This document shows positions 23,232-35,700 of a stretch of DNA of 64,000 nt, piece after piece; within the stretch, counting starts at the first letter, position 1; the number at the start of each line of letters is the position of its first letter. A model generated the notes under the pieces. It was given only the letters and a program-made list of their open reading frames with translations, had not been told where the DNA came from and searched no databases. Source of the DNA: Calliopum simillimum (Eukaryota > Arthropoda > Insecta > Diptera > Lauxaniidae); contig OX638370.1 in NCBI GenBank assembly GCA_951812925.1, positions 37,141,948 through 37,205,947 of the forward strand, read 5' to 3'. The translations under genes and the position numbers were made by a program.

Positions 23232-23371
23232 TTGAGCTAACTGTTCAGTGTGTTTTAGTAAAAACACTTACATAACAAGGTAAAATGCATAAAGAAAAAC
23301 AAATCAAAGTCTGTGAAATTCTCACTCAAATCGAAGCAGCTTTATCGCCGTGATAGTTAACGGGATCCCTT

Positions 23372-23724
23372 CTAAATCTTGAAACTCAAAATCTTGAAAA
23401 AGCAAAATCTTGAAAAAAGCTAAATCTTGAATATCAAAATCTAGAAAAAAAAAATCTTGAAACAGAAAATCTTGAAAAAAATAATCTTGAAAAACAAAAT
23501 CTTGAAAAAAATATATTGGATATATTTTATACTGATCCGCGGCCGAAGGCCGCCGCGAAGCCGGTGTCGGATGTCTGACGGGTTCAAATCCTGAGCAGCG
23601 GCCGTAGGCCGCCCACTTACCCCTACTATTATGTTAAATTACTGCGGCAATTTTGATGTATTTTTCAAGATTTTGATTTTCAAGATTTTGACTTCAAGAT
23701 TTTGGTTTTCTAGATTTTAAAATT
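23372..23724. mobile_element. Foldback-like element with tandem-repeat arms
   Basis: The left arm (23372-23515) is about twelve degenerate copies of an AAATCTTGAAA unit. The right arm (23660-23724) is the same unit in reverse complement (tttttcaagatttt). They enclose a GC-rich core (23530-23645) with gcggccgaaggccgcc and gcggccgtaggccgcc. The core is found inverted at 10340-10520. Inverted arms built of short tandem repeats are the defining trait of Drosophila FB elements; homology to FB is not shown. Confidence 0.5.
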
Positions 23725-24180
23725 CTGTCAAAAGACCCCAACCCATAGTTAACACTGACACTAGATGGCGATCTAAGCAATTTAAGTAGTTTTCAGCAAT
23801 ATTTTGGAATTTTATTGCAAATTACTAAAGAATGGATTAACCTTCAGCTGCCGGAAAATATCGCTATCGGAAATTAAACTAAATTTAGTTGCGCTGCGCA
23901 GTATAGAGTTTGGAGCGGAACACAAAACTAATAACAGAGATTTTTGCTTAAATACTGCGGCAGTACTAACGCAGTATTGCATTTCCGAAAACACCATTTC
24001 ATGCAAAAATGCATCTAAATAGCATCAAAACATTCGCTCCACTCAAAGGAACTGTCTGTCAGCCTTAGCTTACCAAAATAACTGCTCCAGACTTTATGAT
24101 AGAATCGATGAATCTTTAACATTGGAAAACATTTTTATCTTAATCAATGAGGAAGTTCAGGAGTTTTTAGCTGTCTAGAC

Positions 24181-24850
24181 TCAGACACCATTGTCATCAA
24201 AAAGCCTTCTAAATGAAAAGTAATTGAAACCATACGGATTACGGAACAGGGCTGTATAAGTCTCCACAAAAGAGATTCTAATACATTTTATCGTGTCACA
24301 ATTTTCATCAAAAAGCTTCCGAAATAAAAAGTGATTGAAACCAAACGGATTCCGAAAAAGGTCTGATTGCATTGTTACGCTCCTAGAATTTTTTATAAGC
24401 ATGTTCCGATATCTGACTTTCGCAAATGCATATCAAAATTATTTGTGGAACCTGTTATTCTCCACAAAGAGATTTTCAGGCCTGTTCCGAAATCCGTGTG
24501 GTTTCAATTACTTTTCATTTAAGAGGGTTTTTGATGAAAATGGTGAGTCACTCGATCAAAAGTATTAGAATCTTTTTCGTGGAGATTTGTATTTTCGAAA
24601 AAGCCGTTTAAGAAAAATTTTTTCGTATTTTTCGACTTTTTGCGGTATTTTAAGAATTTTTCCTAAAGGATTACTTTTTCTGTAATGAAAATTAATATTT
24701 GTTGTAGATCCTGTAATTCTACACAAAAGAGATTGTAATACTTTTTGAAATCACACGGATTTCGGAACAGGCATGTTTAATACTTTTTTATCGTTGGGCT
24801 CATCGTTTTCATCAAAAAGCCTCCTAAATGGTAACATCTGCGTACTTTGT
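24181..24850. repeat. Mixed-orientation repeat units of about 110 bases
   Basis: A unit with ttccgaaatccgtRYggtttcaattacttttcatttaRgaggctttttgatgaaaa-type sequence appears in reverse at about 24185-24250, 24296-24365 and 24745-24832, and forward at about 24478-24545. Units are linked by a ctccacaaaagagatt(c/g)taata segment. Open frames across it (for example LFRNPFGFNHFLFRKLFDEN) only reflect the repeat. The family is not identified. Confidence 0.5.
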
Positions 24851-25827
24851 TTTTTGAAAAATGTTTTATAATTAATGCTTCCTAATTTTGCTGATCACAA
24901 AATAACGTGTAATTTATAGAATTTATTGTGATTTTGTCTTTTTAAATTATTCTAATATTGAAGTTGCTTATAAGGAACTCTGGAAGCGAAAGGGTTAAAA
25001 GCTGCAAAATAACCATTTCTAGCGCATTTTGTTTTTGAGTAATTTTCCTCCTGTACTACTTAATTTTTCCCAACATTTAGGCTGATTAGCCAGTGCCTTT
25101 AATTGTATCCAACATTTCCGCCGTTTCGCGTATTTTCTGACAATGAAGATTATACTGGGTCATCAAATTTTCTAAAATCAAAATTAACACTTGTAAATTG
25201 TGTAGCACTCAATATCCTCCGCAAAATGTCCGCAAAGTTGTTTAGAAAAATGAACGCACACCAAATATTTTCTAGAAATGTTTTTTAATATATTTCCTCT
25301 TTATTACCTTGATAATATTTTCTTTACATTAATATTTGCTTCGTTATTTTTTTTTTTTTTTTTTTTGTTTCTCAAATTGCATAAATGTATTTGATTAGTT
25401 TCTTAAAAAATAACATTTTAACTTTCTTTTTTCTTTGAATATTTATTTGAAAATTACTTATTAAGTGAATTTGTGGGATTAATTTAATTGTTTATGTTAA
25501 ACTCTACTTTATGACCGCTAACAATAAGACTTTTGTTTTTATTGAATTTCTATAAATGTAAGTTTAAATTTATATTTAAATTTATAAGTTTTTTTTTTCT
25601 TTTTCTGCGCATATTCCACATATGATTTCAGTTTATTAATAAAACATAAAAAATTAAAGTTTCAGAAAAATATGCATGTATGAAACATATTTAATATGTA
25701 TCAATAAAAACTGTTAAAATTTTTTTTTAGTATGTATTTCATTTCATTTAATTGGTACGATATTAATTGTTTAAAACAAATATGAGACGGGAATATAACT
25801 GAAAAAAATAAGTCTTTTTTTATATAA
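24851..25827. other. Intergenic, very A+T-rich, no gene
   Basis: I see no coding sequence and no repeat boundary. T and A runs occur near 25345-25365 and 25580-25600. Confidence 0.45.
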
Positions 25828-25936
25828 TGGGGGTTATCGTGAATCAAGATTCCCGGGGAATTTATGCAGGCTGCCGTGCATTCTCTATTGCAATTTGAGG
25901 AAATTCCCCGGGAATCTTGATTCACGATAACCCCCA
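25828..25936. mobile_element. Hairpin MITE, copy 1 (109 bases)
   Basis: TGGGGGTTATCGTGAATCAA, continuing GATTCCCGGGGAATTT, is mirrored exactly at the right end, with a loop of about 35 bases (ctgccgtgcattctctattgcaat-like). Copies 2 and 3 of the same family lie at 29986 and 30103. Confidence 0.8.
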
Positions 25937-26434
25937 ATATATATAAGTAAATATATAATTTTTAAAAGAAAAAAAAATTTTTTTAACATTATGAAATGTT
26001 TTTTCATCAATTAAAAGCAATAGAGTAGATAATTAAATAATCTAATATAAAAATAGTTTATTAAAATGAGTGATCAACACAATTGTAGATTTATATTTTT
26101 AAATGATATTCAAAATAATATATATTTTTTTTTGAACAGTTTTTATTTCAATGCTCAAACTGCTTGTTAGTAAAAGCCAACGTGGAAACAAGTGAAAATG
26201 AAAAAGGCAAAGAATTGTAGAAAATAAATTTACAATAACATAGCATAGCGAAAATGAAAATGTCACTTTCATACTTACATACAAAAATGTAAGTTTATCA
26301 AAGTTCTTTATCATCATTTGATAAAAATTTTAACTCATAAATAAGTGTTATTTAATTTTAAAACATTGCTTGCTAAATCAAATCTTACTTTCAACTTAAG
26401 AGCTAATTAAACAATTTGCATTTTAAATTTTTAT
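25937..26434 (-). other. Dp downstream flank
   Basis: A+T-rich and non-coding. A minus-strand AATAAA at 26430-26435 overlaps the end of the in-frame extension and could be the Dp poly(A) signal. If it is used, the extension would fill almost the entire 3' UTR. Confidence 0.4.
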
Positions 26435-26728
26435 TCAATGCAAACCTAATAAGGCCGAAATAAAACTGAAGCTAAATGAATCTTCAACCATGTTGGTATC
26501 GACAAAGCGTTGCTGTTGTTGTTGTGGCTGATATTGATGCTGTTGTGTTTCATGTAATAATTGTGATTGAAGTTGCTGTTGTGTCGACGATAGTTCTTGC
26601 TTTACTTCACAATCTTTAGCATTATATTCCTCATGTTTTATCTCGTTATCTATATTTAGTGATTTATCATAATCATAATAATCTGCAACATTTTTATGGC
26701 GTACGTGTCTAAACGTAGCTATTTCTCC
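26435..26728 (-). CDS. In-frame 97-codon extension after the Dp stop codon
   Basis: Directly after the Dp TGA (26731-26729) the same frame stays open for 97 codons to a TGA at 26437-26435. The peptide starts GEIATFRHVRHKNVADYYDY, is acidic and then Q-rich (SSTQQQLQSQ, QHQYQPQQQQQ), and ends FISALLGLH. It contains IKHE and VKQE, the same psi-K-x-E pattern seen in the main Dp body. The composition is coding-like, unlike the A+T-rich flanks. It could be reached by stop-codon readthrough, by an unseen splice that skips the TGA, or it may be a former C-terminus cut off by a recent mutation. The base after TGA is G, which is not the leakiest context. Confidence 0.5.
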   Translation of the reverse strand, partial: GEIATFRHVRHKNVADYYDYDKSLNIDNEIKHEEYNAKDCEVKQELSSTQQQLQSQLLHETQQHQYQPQQQQQRFVDTNMVEDSFSFSFISALLGLH

Positions 26729-29700
26729 TCAATCGATGTCACTGTTTTCCAGAAAATCCTCATCTTCGAGATCTGGTGAATTTCCGCCATCAGTCCTTGA
26801 AAAACCTTGAGAGTCATTAGTGAAATCTGCATATGGTGGCATTTCGTTGTCATCATCAGATTCACATTTGACACCTTCACCACTGCCGTATGCTGTAAGA
26901 GTAATTTAAATCCAAATAAAAACAAATTTATTTTATTATTTTCGTCCGACATTTGGGTGACAATATTAAATGCCTTGTGGCCGAAATTCGACCATTTCGA
27001 TTTGACCTTCAAAAGGCCATGCAACTGTAAAGATACCCAAGCAAACTTTCCTTAGTAACCATTTTTTCTATATACTGCTAACTTTAAAACCAAAAATTGC
27101 GATGAAACAGTTTTATAATTTCTCCTTAAGGTTTAACTTATCACCATTTACCATTTAGAGGCGTGGCCCCGCCAACTTAAAAACAAACAGTTCCTTTCTT
27201 GAATGCATTCTATCTCAATATCGGATTTTATAAAAATCGATTCAGCGGCTTAGCCGTGAGAGCGCCCAATTGCAGCGGTTTAGCTTTGAGGACTTTTTTT
27301 CCATTTAGGGGCGTGGCACCGCCCACTTTTAACAAAAAGAAAATCTTGTACATTGCTCGTCCTCACAACCTTTCCATCAAGCGTATATGTTGAGATTAAG
27401 CCGTAGACACACGGACCAAACCGATTTCTATTAAATTTCATAAAAATCGATGCAGCGGTTTTGCTGTGAGAGCGTTTTTTCCATTTAGGGGCGTGCCACT
27501 TAAAAAAAAAAATTAAAATCTTGTACCTTGCTCCCCCTTACCTTTCTAAAAAAAAAAGTCAAGCGACTATGTTGAGATTAAAGCGTAAACCGATTTTATT
27601 TGCCTATTTATATAATGATGATGATTAACAGACAATTTTTTTTAACAATTGCCAACTCACAAAATTATTCTTCGTTTAAATTAATGAGACTCGTGTTTAA
27701 ATGCTTTTACTTAGCTGGAAACTATCAGCGGCATTTAAAGTATTAAAATCTACCAGAGCAGGAATGAAAGGATGAGAATGTTATGCTGCTATATACGACG
27801 ATATGTTTACCACTGTTAGGCCAGATAACTGTAGCGAAATACTACTTGTAAAACGCACAGAGTAATAAACAAAAGAACAAATGGCTTAAATACGAAGATA
27901 TTTTCATTACATAAAGCCGTGTCAATAACCATCGAGAAAGTTCTAACTGCCGCACTGTGAAGATTTAGTGGTTTAAATATTCCCTAAAGTTATGTCTGAT
28001 TTTTATGCTACAGAGTGGTTGAACTGCTTTAATTTATGGTGTTATAAAACTATAGACGACTTGTGAAAATTTAAAAAAAAAAAAATAGATCGGAATAGAC
28101 ATTTCATAGAAATTTCGATTGCATCACAATTTAGAGATCAAACTCTCTCAAAAAAGTGATAACCATAATTTAAAGACTAAATTTCGTAAGAATATTTATA
28201 CACTTTTTGGTATTTACCTTCAATATATTTCTCAAAATTTGGCGGGACTAAAGTTTTAGCGCGTTCAATGTCATCAGTCGAACAGCTGCCTTTATCTAAA
28301 CCTATATTTTAATTACATGTAGTAACTGCATTTGTTCCTATCACTGAATTTTTTTAAACATACCAAATAGCAAGCCCATGCGTTTGAGAACTTCCGCATC
28401 GTCATGCATTTCAAATTTATCATCAAATTTAAATATGTATTCAGATCTGTCATAGATACATTCAAAGTAATTAAAATATTGTACATCTCAACTAACTATA
28501 AAGCAACATACTTATCGTTAGTGACACTGCAATTGATTTTTGTTGATTTGTGCGTATTAACAATGATAAAGGGTAGCTGAATCGATGAGTTGGGTGTTGG
28601 TATAATGCCTTGTCTTTCTGCTTCTTTGTTGCGTTTAATCAAGCTCTTGAAGGAGACTTGTTGTAATAGAAGTTCACGCAATTGTTTATGCTTCTCTTCG
28701 ATACGTTTACGTCGTATTTTGTTTTCATTTTCAAGTTCAGTACATTGCTATAAATAGATAAAGTAATTATTTAATTAAGAACATAATATTTTAGCAATAT
28801 GTGTGTGATAATGGTGGCGATCAGAAGGTATGACGCTTAAGTAACAGTTTTGCCAGCCAAGTGAAAAGTGCCTATCCGATATCTATATTGCACATCTCTT
28901 TAAGCCTCTTGGTTGCCTGATTTAGTTGAATTCTTTTGTTCTTTTATTTTCTTTTGCTGTTTTCTTTTTGAAACTGTTGAGGTCTAGCCATTGGCAAAAA
29001 CTTTGCGTAGTAATAAATATTATTAATGTGGTATTGAAACATAAATTTTTTGACTACAACTAACCCTTTGTTAAACATGTTCTCTTAACTTACCGCTGCA
29101 GAATTTGTTGGCAATCCAATCCAACGTATTTCCTTCTTATCTTTTGAAATAATTTGCATTGCCATCAAAACGTTGAGAGCATCGTAAACACGACGTCGTA
29201 TATTCTTTTGATCACAATTTGCCGAATCAAATGAATTATTTTGTATTTCTTCACTGACCAGCTCATCTGCGACCTCATTGTATGTGGTTGTGCCTTTCTC
29301 TTTGACTTTTTCGCAAACCTTCATAGAGAAGTGCCGCAAGCCTTTTCCAGCCTTTTCTGGTTTACGTTTTCTTTGTACTGATGAATGTGAGGTGCTGCAA
29401 AGGAGTTTAACAAAAAAAAAACAATTTATTTTTTAACATATTTTAGTTACTCCAGAACATACGCTTTTGTTTTCAATTTTGAGCTGCTACTATGTGAATA
29501 TTTTGGAAACGTTTCTTCTGTTTTGATGACAGTCTAAAGTAATAAAAAGAAAAATTAAGTTAGTTGCAATTAATACAAAACAAAAAAAAACAACAATCTA
29601 TCTTATGCAACGAATTCATTTACAGAGGCGCAAAAAAAAAATGTATTTCTGTTGAAAAAAACTTCTCAAGATATTCAAATTACACGTAAGAGAATAAATG

Positions 29701-32700
29701 TGTATTCTGGTCTTCTAACTTTTTTTACTGCTTTATGGATTTAGCTCAAGGACTTGACAGCCAAACTTTGAAGATGATAATCTTAGCGAGTGCGTATCTG
29801 CATAGCTTTAACTCGTTTACTGTAGTATCTAAGTACTTGCATTTTTTGCTTGTTTTTTTTTTTGTGAATATATGCGAAGATCTACAGAATTTGTTCAGCA
29901 GAGCACACGTGCGTTTCGCTTCCGATATTTTTAATATAAGTCCTCTCGCGCTTTACCACCTCGTCATAATTTTAAAGCGACTTATTGGGGGTTATCGTGA
30001 ATCAAGATTCCCGGGGAATTTTTTCGGACTGCCGTGCATTCTCTATTGCAGTCTTAGAAAATTCCCCGGGAATCTTGATTCACGATAACCCCCATTTTAT
30101 TATGGGGGTTATCGTGAATCAAGATTCCCGGGGAATTTTTGCAGACTGCCGTGTATTCTCTATTGCAGTTTAAGAAAACCCCCTATATGTCACAGAGATA
30201 TCGAAATTCTTAAAGTTAATAGAAATGTTAAATTTTTATCGATTTGCCTTAATTTTCTTAAAATTTCAACGTTTAATAGCAATTGTGCTTTAATTTGAAA
30301 TTAAAACCTATGTCATAAAAGATACGTTTATTTTAAGATAAAAATATAACTTCAAGTTTGTTCATCTATGTAAAAGGTGTCCCATAATTCACACAAGATT
30401 TGAATTGAATATAAAAAACCTATTTCTTTTAATTGTATTCTTTTTCTTTATTGAAACATAAAGTAAGTACACAGGATAGCGTTATGTATGGCAGATGTGT
30501 TTTGTCGAAATTTTCCATGATCATTTTGCATTAATGTGACTGAATTTCATTAATACAGCGTTAAATCTCCTCCCAAAACCAACTGGAAAAGGTCGTTGGA
30601 AAAGGAAATCCAAGAATCGGGAAAATCGTGGCAAGAGATCAAAGTCATCGCAAGGGATCGTGACAAATGGAGAGATTTCATATTGGCCCTATGCTCCTCC
30701 TAGGAGTTAAAGGAGAATACATACATACATACAAATCTCCTCATAAGATGTACAGGTGGATGTGGGCTTATTGGCATAGGCTTTCCTTGACTTCAAATAA
30801 CCCCATAGGAAGAAATCTAAGGTTGTTAGATCACATGGTATAGGGAGCCAATTCTGATCACCAAAACGTGAGAGCACACGGCCACGGAATATTTCTCGCT
30901 AGCAGCCAAACTTTCATTATTTCTTATTTATTCAACAATGAAATTGCATTGTTCTTTCCTGTAGTTCTCAATTCTTACCAACCCTAAACTGCCAGCTGTC
31001 AAACTCTTTTTTGTTGGCAACACTTTACCGCACAAAAGGCGGCAAATTCAAATCTTGCTTTATTTATGGGACACCATTTATTTCATTAATGATCTTTAAA
31101 AATTGTAGCCTACCTACGAATTAAATGGAATGCATTCTCAATAATATTTATGCGTAGATTATGTTACAACTCTGTTATCAGTGCTAATAATTTACATATG
31201 CACATGTTTAGTATATTAAATGAAAAGCGATAGTAATAAAACTAAAATTTACTAACCGAATGTGAGGCCGAGTTACTATACTTCATTGGAGTTTCATATT
31301 TTATTGCGGTTAAACTTTGTTGTTGTTGTTGTTGCTGCTGCTGAACCCCATTGTTACTGTTTTGTGGTGTGATAATTGTATACGAGGCATCTGAAAAACA
31401 AGTATAAAATTATATATATTAAAAAATTGTTTATTAGTTACAACTCAATTGCTTATTATTACTTTCAGTTTGTGGTATATTGTAGCTATTCTGTATCCTC
31501 ACAAATGTTTGATTTCCTGTATTCTGTTCAAAGTGAAAATTGAAAAGCAAAACGCATTTATGTAGTTATTGAGCTATATATTTGTGAATGCATCTCATCA
31601 CCATGATTGCATTCCACTTACCATCTGATTGTAGGCGCCCATTGCAGAGTTGTTCACGGAGGTTGTGTACACGGCAGAAGAACAATCGGGCTCCTGTTTT
31701 ATATCTGTTTGGTTTATTACCTTTAATATTTTTCCTGTAAAAGAAATTAAAGAATCAACAATTTTTAATAAGAGTTAAATATTCACTTCTTATTGTACGA
31801 TGTGATTACTTTTTTACTTAAATAATTTACAAAAAAACCCAATGGGTTTGGTGCATTTTTAGGTTCGTTTTCCTTTTGAATATTTATGTTTTAGATAAAC
31901 AACAATTAATATTTTCAACAGCAGTATAAAACTAATAAAGTCAAATTCCCACACTTATTAATAAGGTTAATGTTATAGAAATATTAGGCAAACAAGAGTG
32001 CTATTTGTGTAACACAGTAGCTCGAAAAGCGAGTTTTTTGCATTCGATGATCTCGTCTATATCATCTAAACGAATACAAAGTTTGTAATGGAGTTTTTTG
32101 CAACTAAAAGAGAATACATGGAACTTTAATATGAGCCACCGTTATATCGCCGACTGAATGCTCTTTTGTTCCAAACGTCATTTTTTGACATTTTGACAAG
32201 AGGAATAATGGTGTGGGTATGTATGACCACTAGAGGTGTTAGTAGAGTTACCAAAATCGAAGGTCGATTGACAGCAGAGTCTAACAGTGAAATTCTACGA
32301 AGTCATTTGCTTGGTACTTAAAAAGATTTAAAGTAAATGCAACGATTATTGTCTTTTAGCAGAACAATAATCCAAAACACACCGCAAAGAGGACACGAAA
32401 ATGGCTTTCAGATAATGGAATAACAACAATAAAATGGCCACCGTAATCTCCAGACCTCAATCCTATTGAGCACCTATGGGACATATTGAAAAACTCGATT
32501 TCAGGTGAAGCTGGTACTCTGAATGAATTGTGGCCTGAGGCTTAAAATGCTTAGGATGCTATTGCTCCAAAAATTTGTGAAACTCTTCTAGATATTATGC
32601 CCAGAAGAACAAAAACAGTTATTGATGCACTAGGAGGCTATACAAAATATTAATGTAAGTTTCCATGGTTCATAATTGTAAAGTCACAAAATTGATCACA

Positions 32701-35700
32701 TTGAATATTTTTGATTTTGTTTTATTTTTTATTTAAGAAAGAGTTTTCATGGAATTTGTCCCTCGTTTAATTTCCTTTACTTAATACACTTTTATCAAAA
32801 TAGATAACTTCAAATTGGGTCAAATAGTTTAAAAAATATGAGGTTTTTTTTTTAATTGAAGTATGACATACCCCTCAGAGATACAAACACAATGTAAAAA
32901 TTTCATTAAAATCAACTGATGATCCGAGTCCATAAACACGGGAAAATATACGAAGGTGTGAAATTTAATTCTTTTACATGTTTTTATAGTTAAGTCCCCT
33001 AAAAGTAAACTATCAAATAAATTTGCTTGATATTTTCTGTAATCAACGCTTTAAATACGCAAGCAATGGCGGCACAACTGCTTCTCTTTCTTACTTCTTT
33101 GCTACGCGGGCTGTTTTGACACAGTGCAAAATGTCACGCAGTCTTTTCCTTGTATTTTATTTTTTATTTTTTTTTTCGTTTGCTTTGCTGCTTACTCTTA
33201 CGTTTTCCTTTTTCATTAATGATTTATGAGGCATTTATCTGAATGCACTACGTGAAGAGGCATAGCTTAGAAAGTGAGTCCTTTATAAAACAAGTAGGCA
33301 TTTGAAAATGTAAACTATAGTATCTTAACAAATACAAGAGCATTGGGAATGACTTAAAAGCGAACCAAGCTTTTAGCATGAATGATGCAAAAATCATAGT
33401 TTTAATCATATCATGCTTTTTATTTATTAATAAAAACATTACATTCATAAACTTTGGTTAATTATGTTTAATTTTTAAAAATTTTTTTTTTTTTTCAAAT
33501 ATTTTTTTTTTCCGAAGTAAGTAATTTTTTTTTTACTATTAAAAATAATCTTTAGTATTCCACTACCCCATGTAACATAAAAATATTTAGTTTAACCCCG
33601 GGATCAATTTCAGAGTATTTCATCAAATAAGCCATGAACGAGCAGTCGCACGAAAAAAGTAAAATACCTACTTATATAGGGGGAATTGCATACACTACAA
33701 ACCGTATAACACTTATGTACTGTCCAAAAATTTACTACTTACTTGGAATAAATTTGACCAAAAGAATGGCAGTAAATTTGAGAATCTTATGAAGGTGAAA
33801 AATAGACCCGATTGACGTGAAAATCCTCTAAGTTTTTAAGACTTTCCAGCTGATATTTAATTCCGTGAGGAAATGCGAGAATATATGTTTCTCCACTATA
33901 CATATCATATGGAGCAAGAATACGCTACGAATAGATTTCTCTAAGGGAGGTGCTATATTTTGCGAGTTCATCAAACTTTTCTTTACTCTCAATTTTCATA
34001 CAATGATTTACATACAAACATGGATGAAGCTAATTTAATTATGGTTTAAAATACCTATTTTTCTTACTTTACTTGTGCCTCAAAAACGATAAAACTTCCC
34101 ATCTTTAAAGATTAAGGCGGCTAACCGTCCCGGATTTTGGGGTACAGTTCCGCATTTGCTGCTTTTGTCCCGCAGGATTTTTTCATGCCCCGCATTTGAG
34201 GTGAAGAGCGATACAGAACAACGATGGATGGAACCAACAACGGACAACGGAGTCCCAAATATTGCCTATCCTCTCGTCTAGTACCTTCTTTGTATTCCAA
34301 GAACAAGTGCACCAACAGAAAAAGTATTCTCTGAATGGATTTTGAACATCGGAAAAAACGTCACTGGAAGTTGATACATTTCGTGCAATGCTTATTGTAA
34401 AATTTGACATCTGCAGTTGCGAAAACTTTTATAACATCCTTCACGAAAACCGAGATTTGGAAAAAAATTTTTCACTCTTGTGAAAAATATGATTTCAAAA
34501 ATATATTGTCATCAGTACGTTACGTTTGTTTTTCCTAATTTTAGTTCACCACCTTCCATCTGTCCTTCACCCCCCCCCCCCCCCTCAACACCACAATAAT
34601 GTCCCGCATTGACTTTTTTGAAAGATGGTCGCATTATTAAAGATCTTTAGATAAGTCCAATATACCAAAAAAGAATTTAATTGAAAAATCAAAGATAAAT
34701 GTGATGCTCCGCAGGAAAAGGAACCTCATCTTCAAAAATACTACAACGATGCAACTCAAATTTTCTGGTTTTAAGAAAAGATTTTTGGAAATTTAAATTT
34801 ACACTGATTTTAAGCTTATCTAGTTTTGTTTTTTTTTTTTTTTTCTTATAAAATCGCAACGGTGTCACTGTAGCAGATTGTGCACCAAACCAAGATAGAT
34901 ATCATAGGCCACTTATCGCAATAAATGATAATTAAGGAGTTACGTAGTCGAATCATTGAGGTGACGATGTTAGTTTGAGTAAAAGTTTATCAATTTTTAT
35001 AGAATTTTGGTGAAATACGAGAAACGACTTAAGAAACAAAAAGTTTATTTTCTAATAGGATTTCTTGTATAGATTCCAAATCTATAACGAAATTTTATTC
35101 ACACCATCGTTCAGGCCGTCAAAAGATAAAGCGTTACTTAGATTACTGGGTTGATTTTTCGACTATGTAGTGTATAGTATTGATATTCGGCACATACAGT
35201 ATCGGCCAAAACTAAAGCATCCCCTTGGTAAATTTTTTTTTTATCAACATTTTTTTAAAAAGCGACTTTATTGAATTATTTTGTGTGTTTATTTTATTTA
35301 TTTATACGTTTATTATGGACAAACAGAAACATTAAAAATTTAGAGTTTTATAAATAAAAAGTTAACACTAAATAAACATTTTATTTCAGAAGATTTTGCG
35401 GACAAAACTTAAGAACCTACTCCCCCCGTTCTTTACTTTAAAAAAAGTTTTAAAATTAATATTTAGTCCCTTTTTTCTGAATGGCACTAGCACGCACATC
35501 TCTTAGGCATAGAGGATGTTAAATTATTAATGATATCTTGCGACATCTCTTCCCAGGCTACTTTTAAAGCTTGAAAGCTAATTTTCCTGTAAACAATCGC
35601 CCACAGGTTCTAAATGGGATTCGAATCTAGGGATTAGACAGGCCAACCAAGAATGTCTATCCCATTGTTCTGAAACCAGGCTTGACAAACATTAAAGATA

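Noticed and set aside
23570..23610. gggttcaaatcc, resembling a tRNA B box
   Set aside because: The flanking bases do not form a T stem, there is no A box at the right distance, and the sister repeat at 10.4 kb lacks the motif. Not a tRNA or a supported SINE.
24181..24568. Frames with repeated LFRNPxGFNxFxFRxLFDxN peptides
   Set aside because: The same peptide appears on both strands because the DNA unit is repeated in both orientations. The frames are broken between units, so this is repeat translation rather than a protein repeat gene.
34564..34586. Run of C bases
   Set aside because: A homopolymer, possibly with sequencing uncertainty in length. No function inferred.
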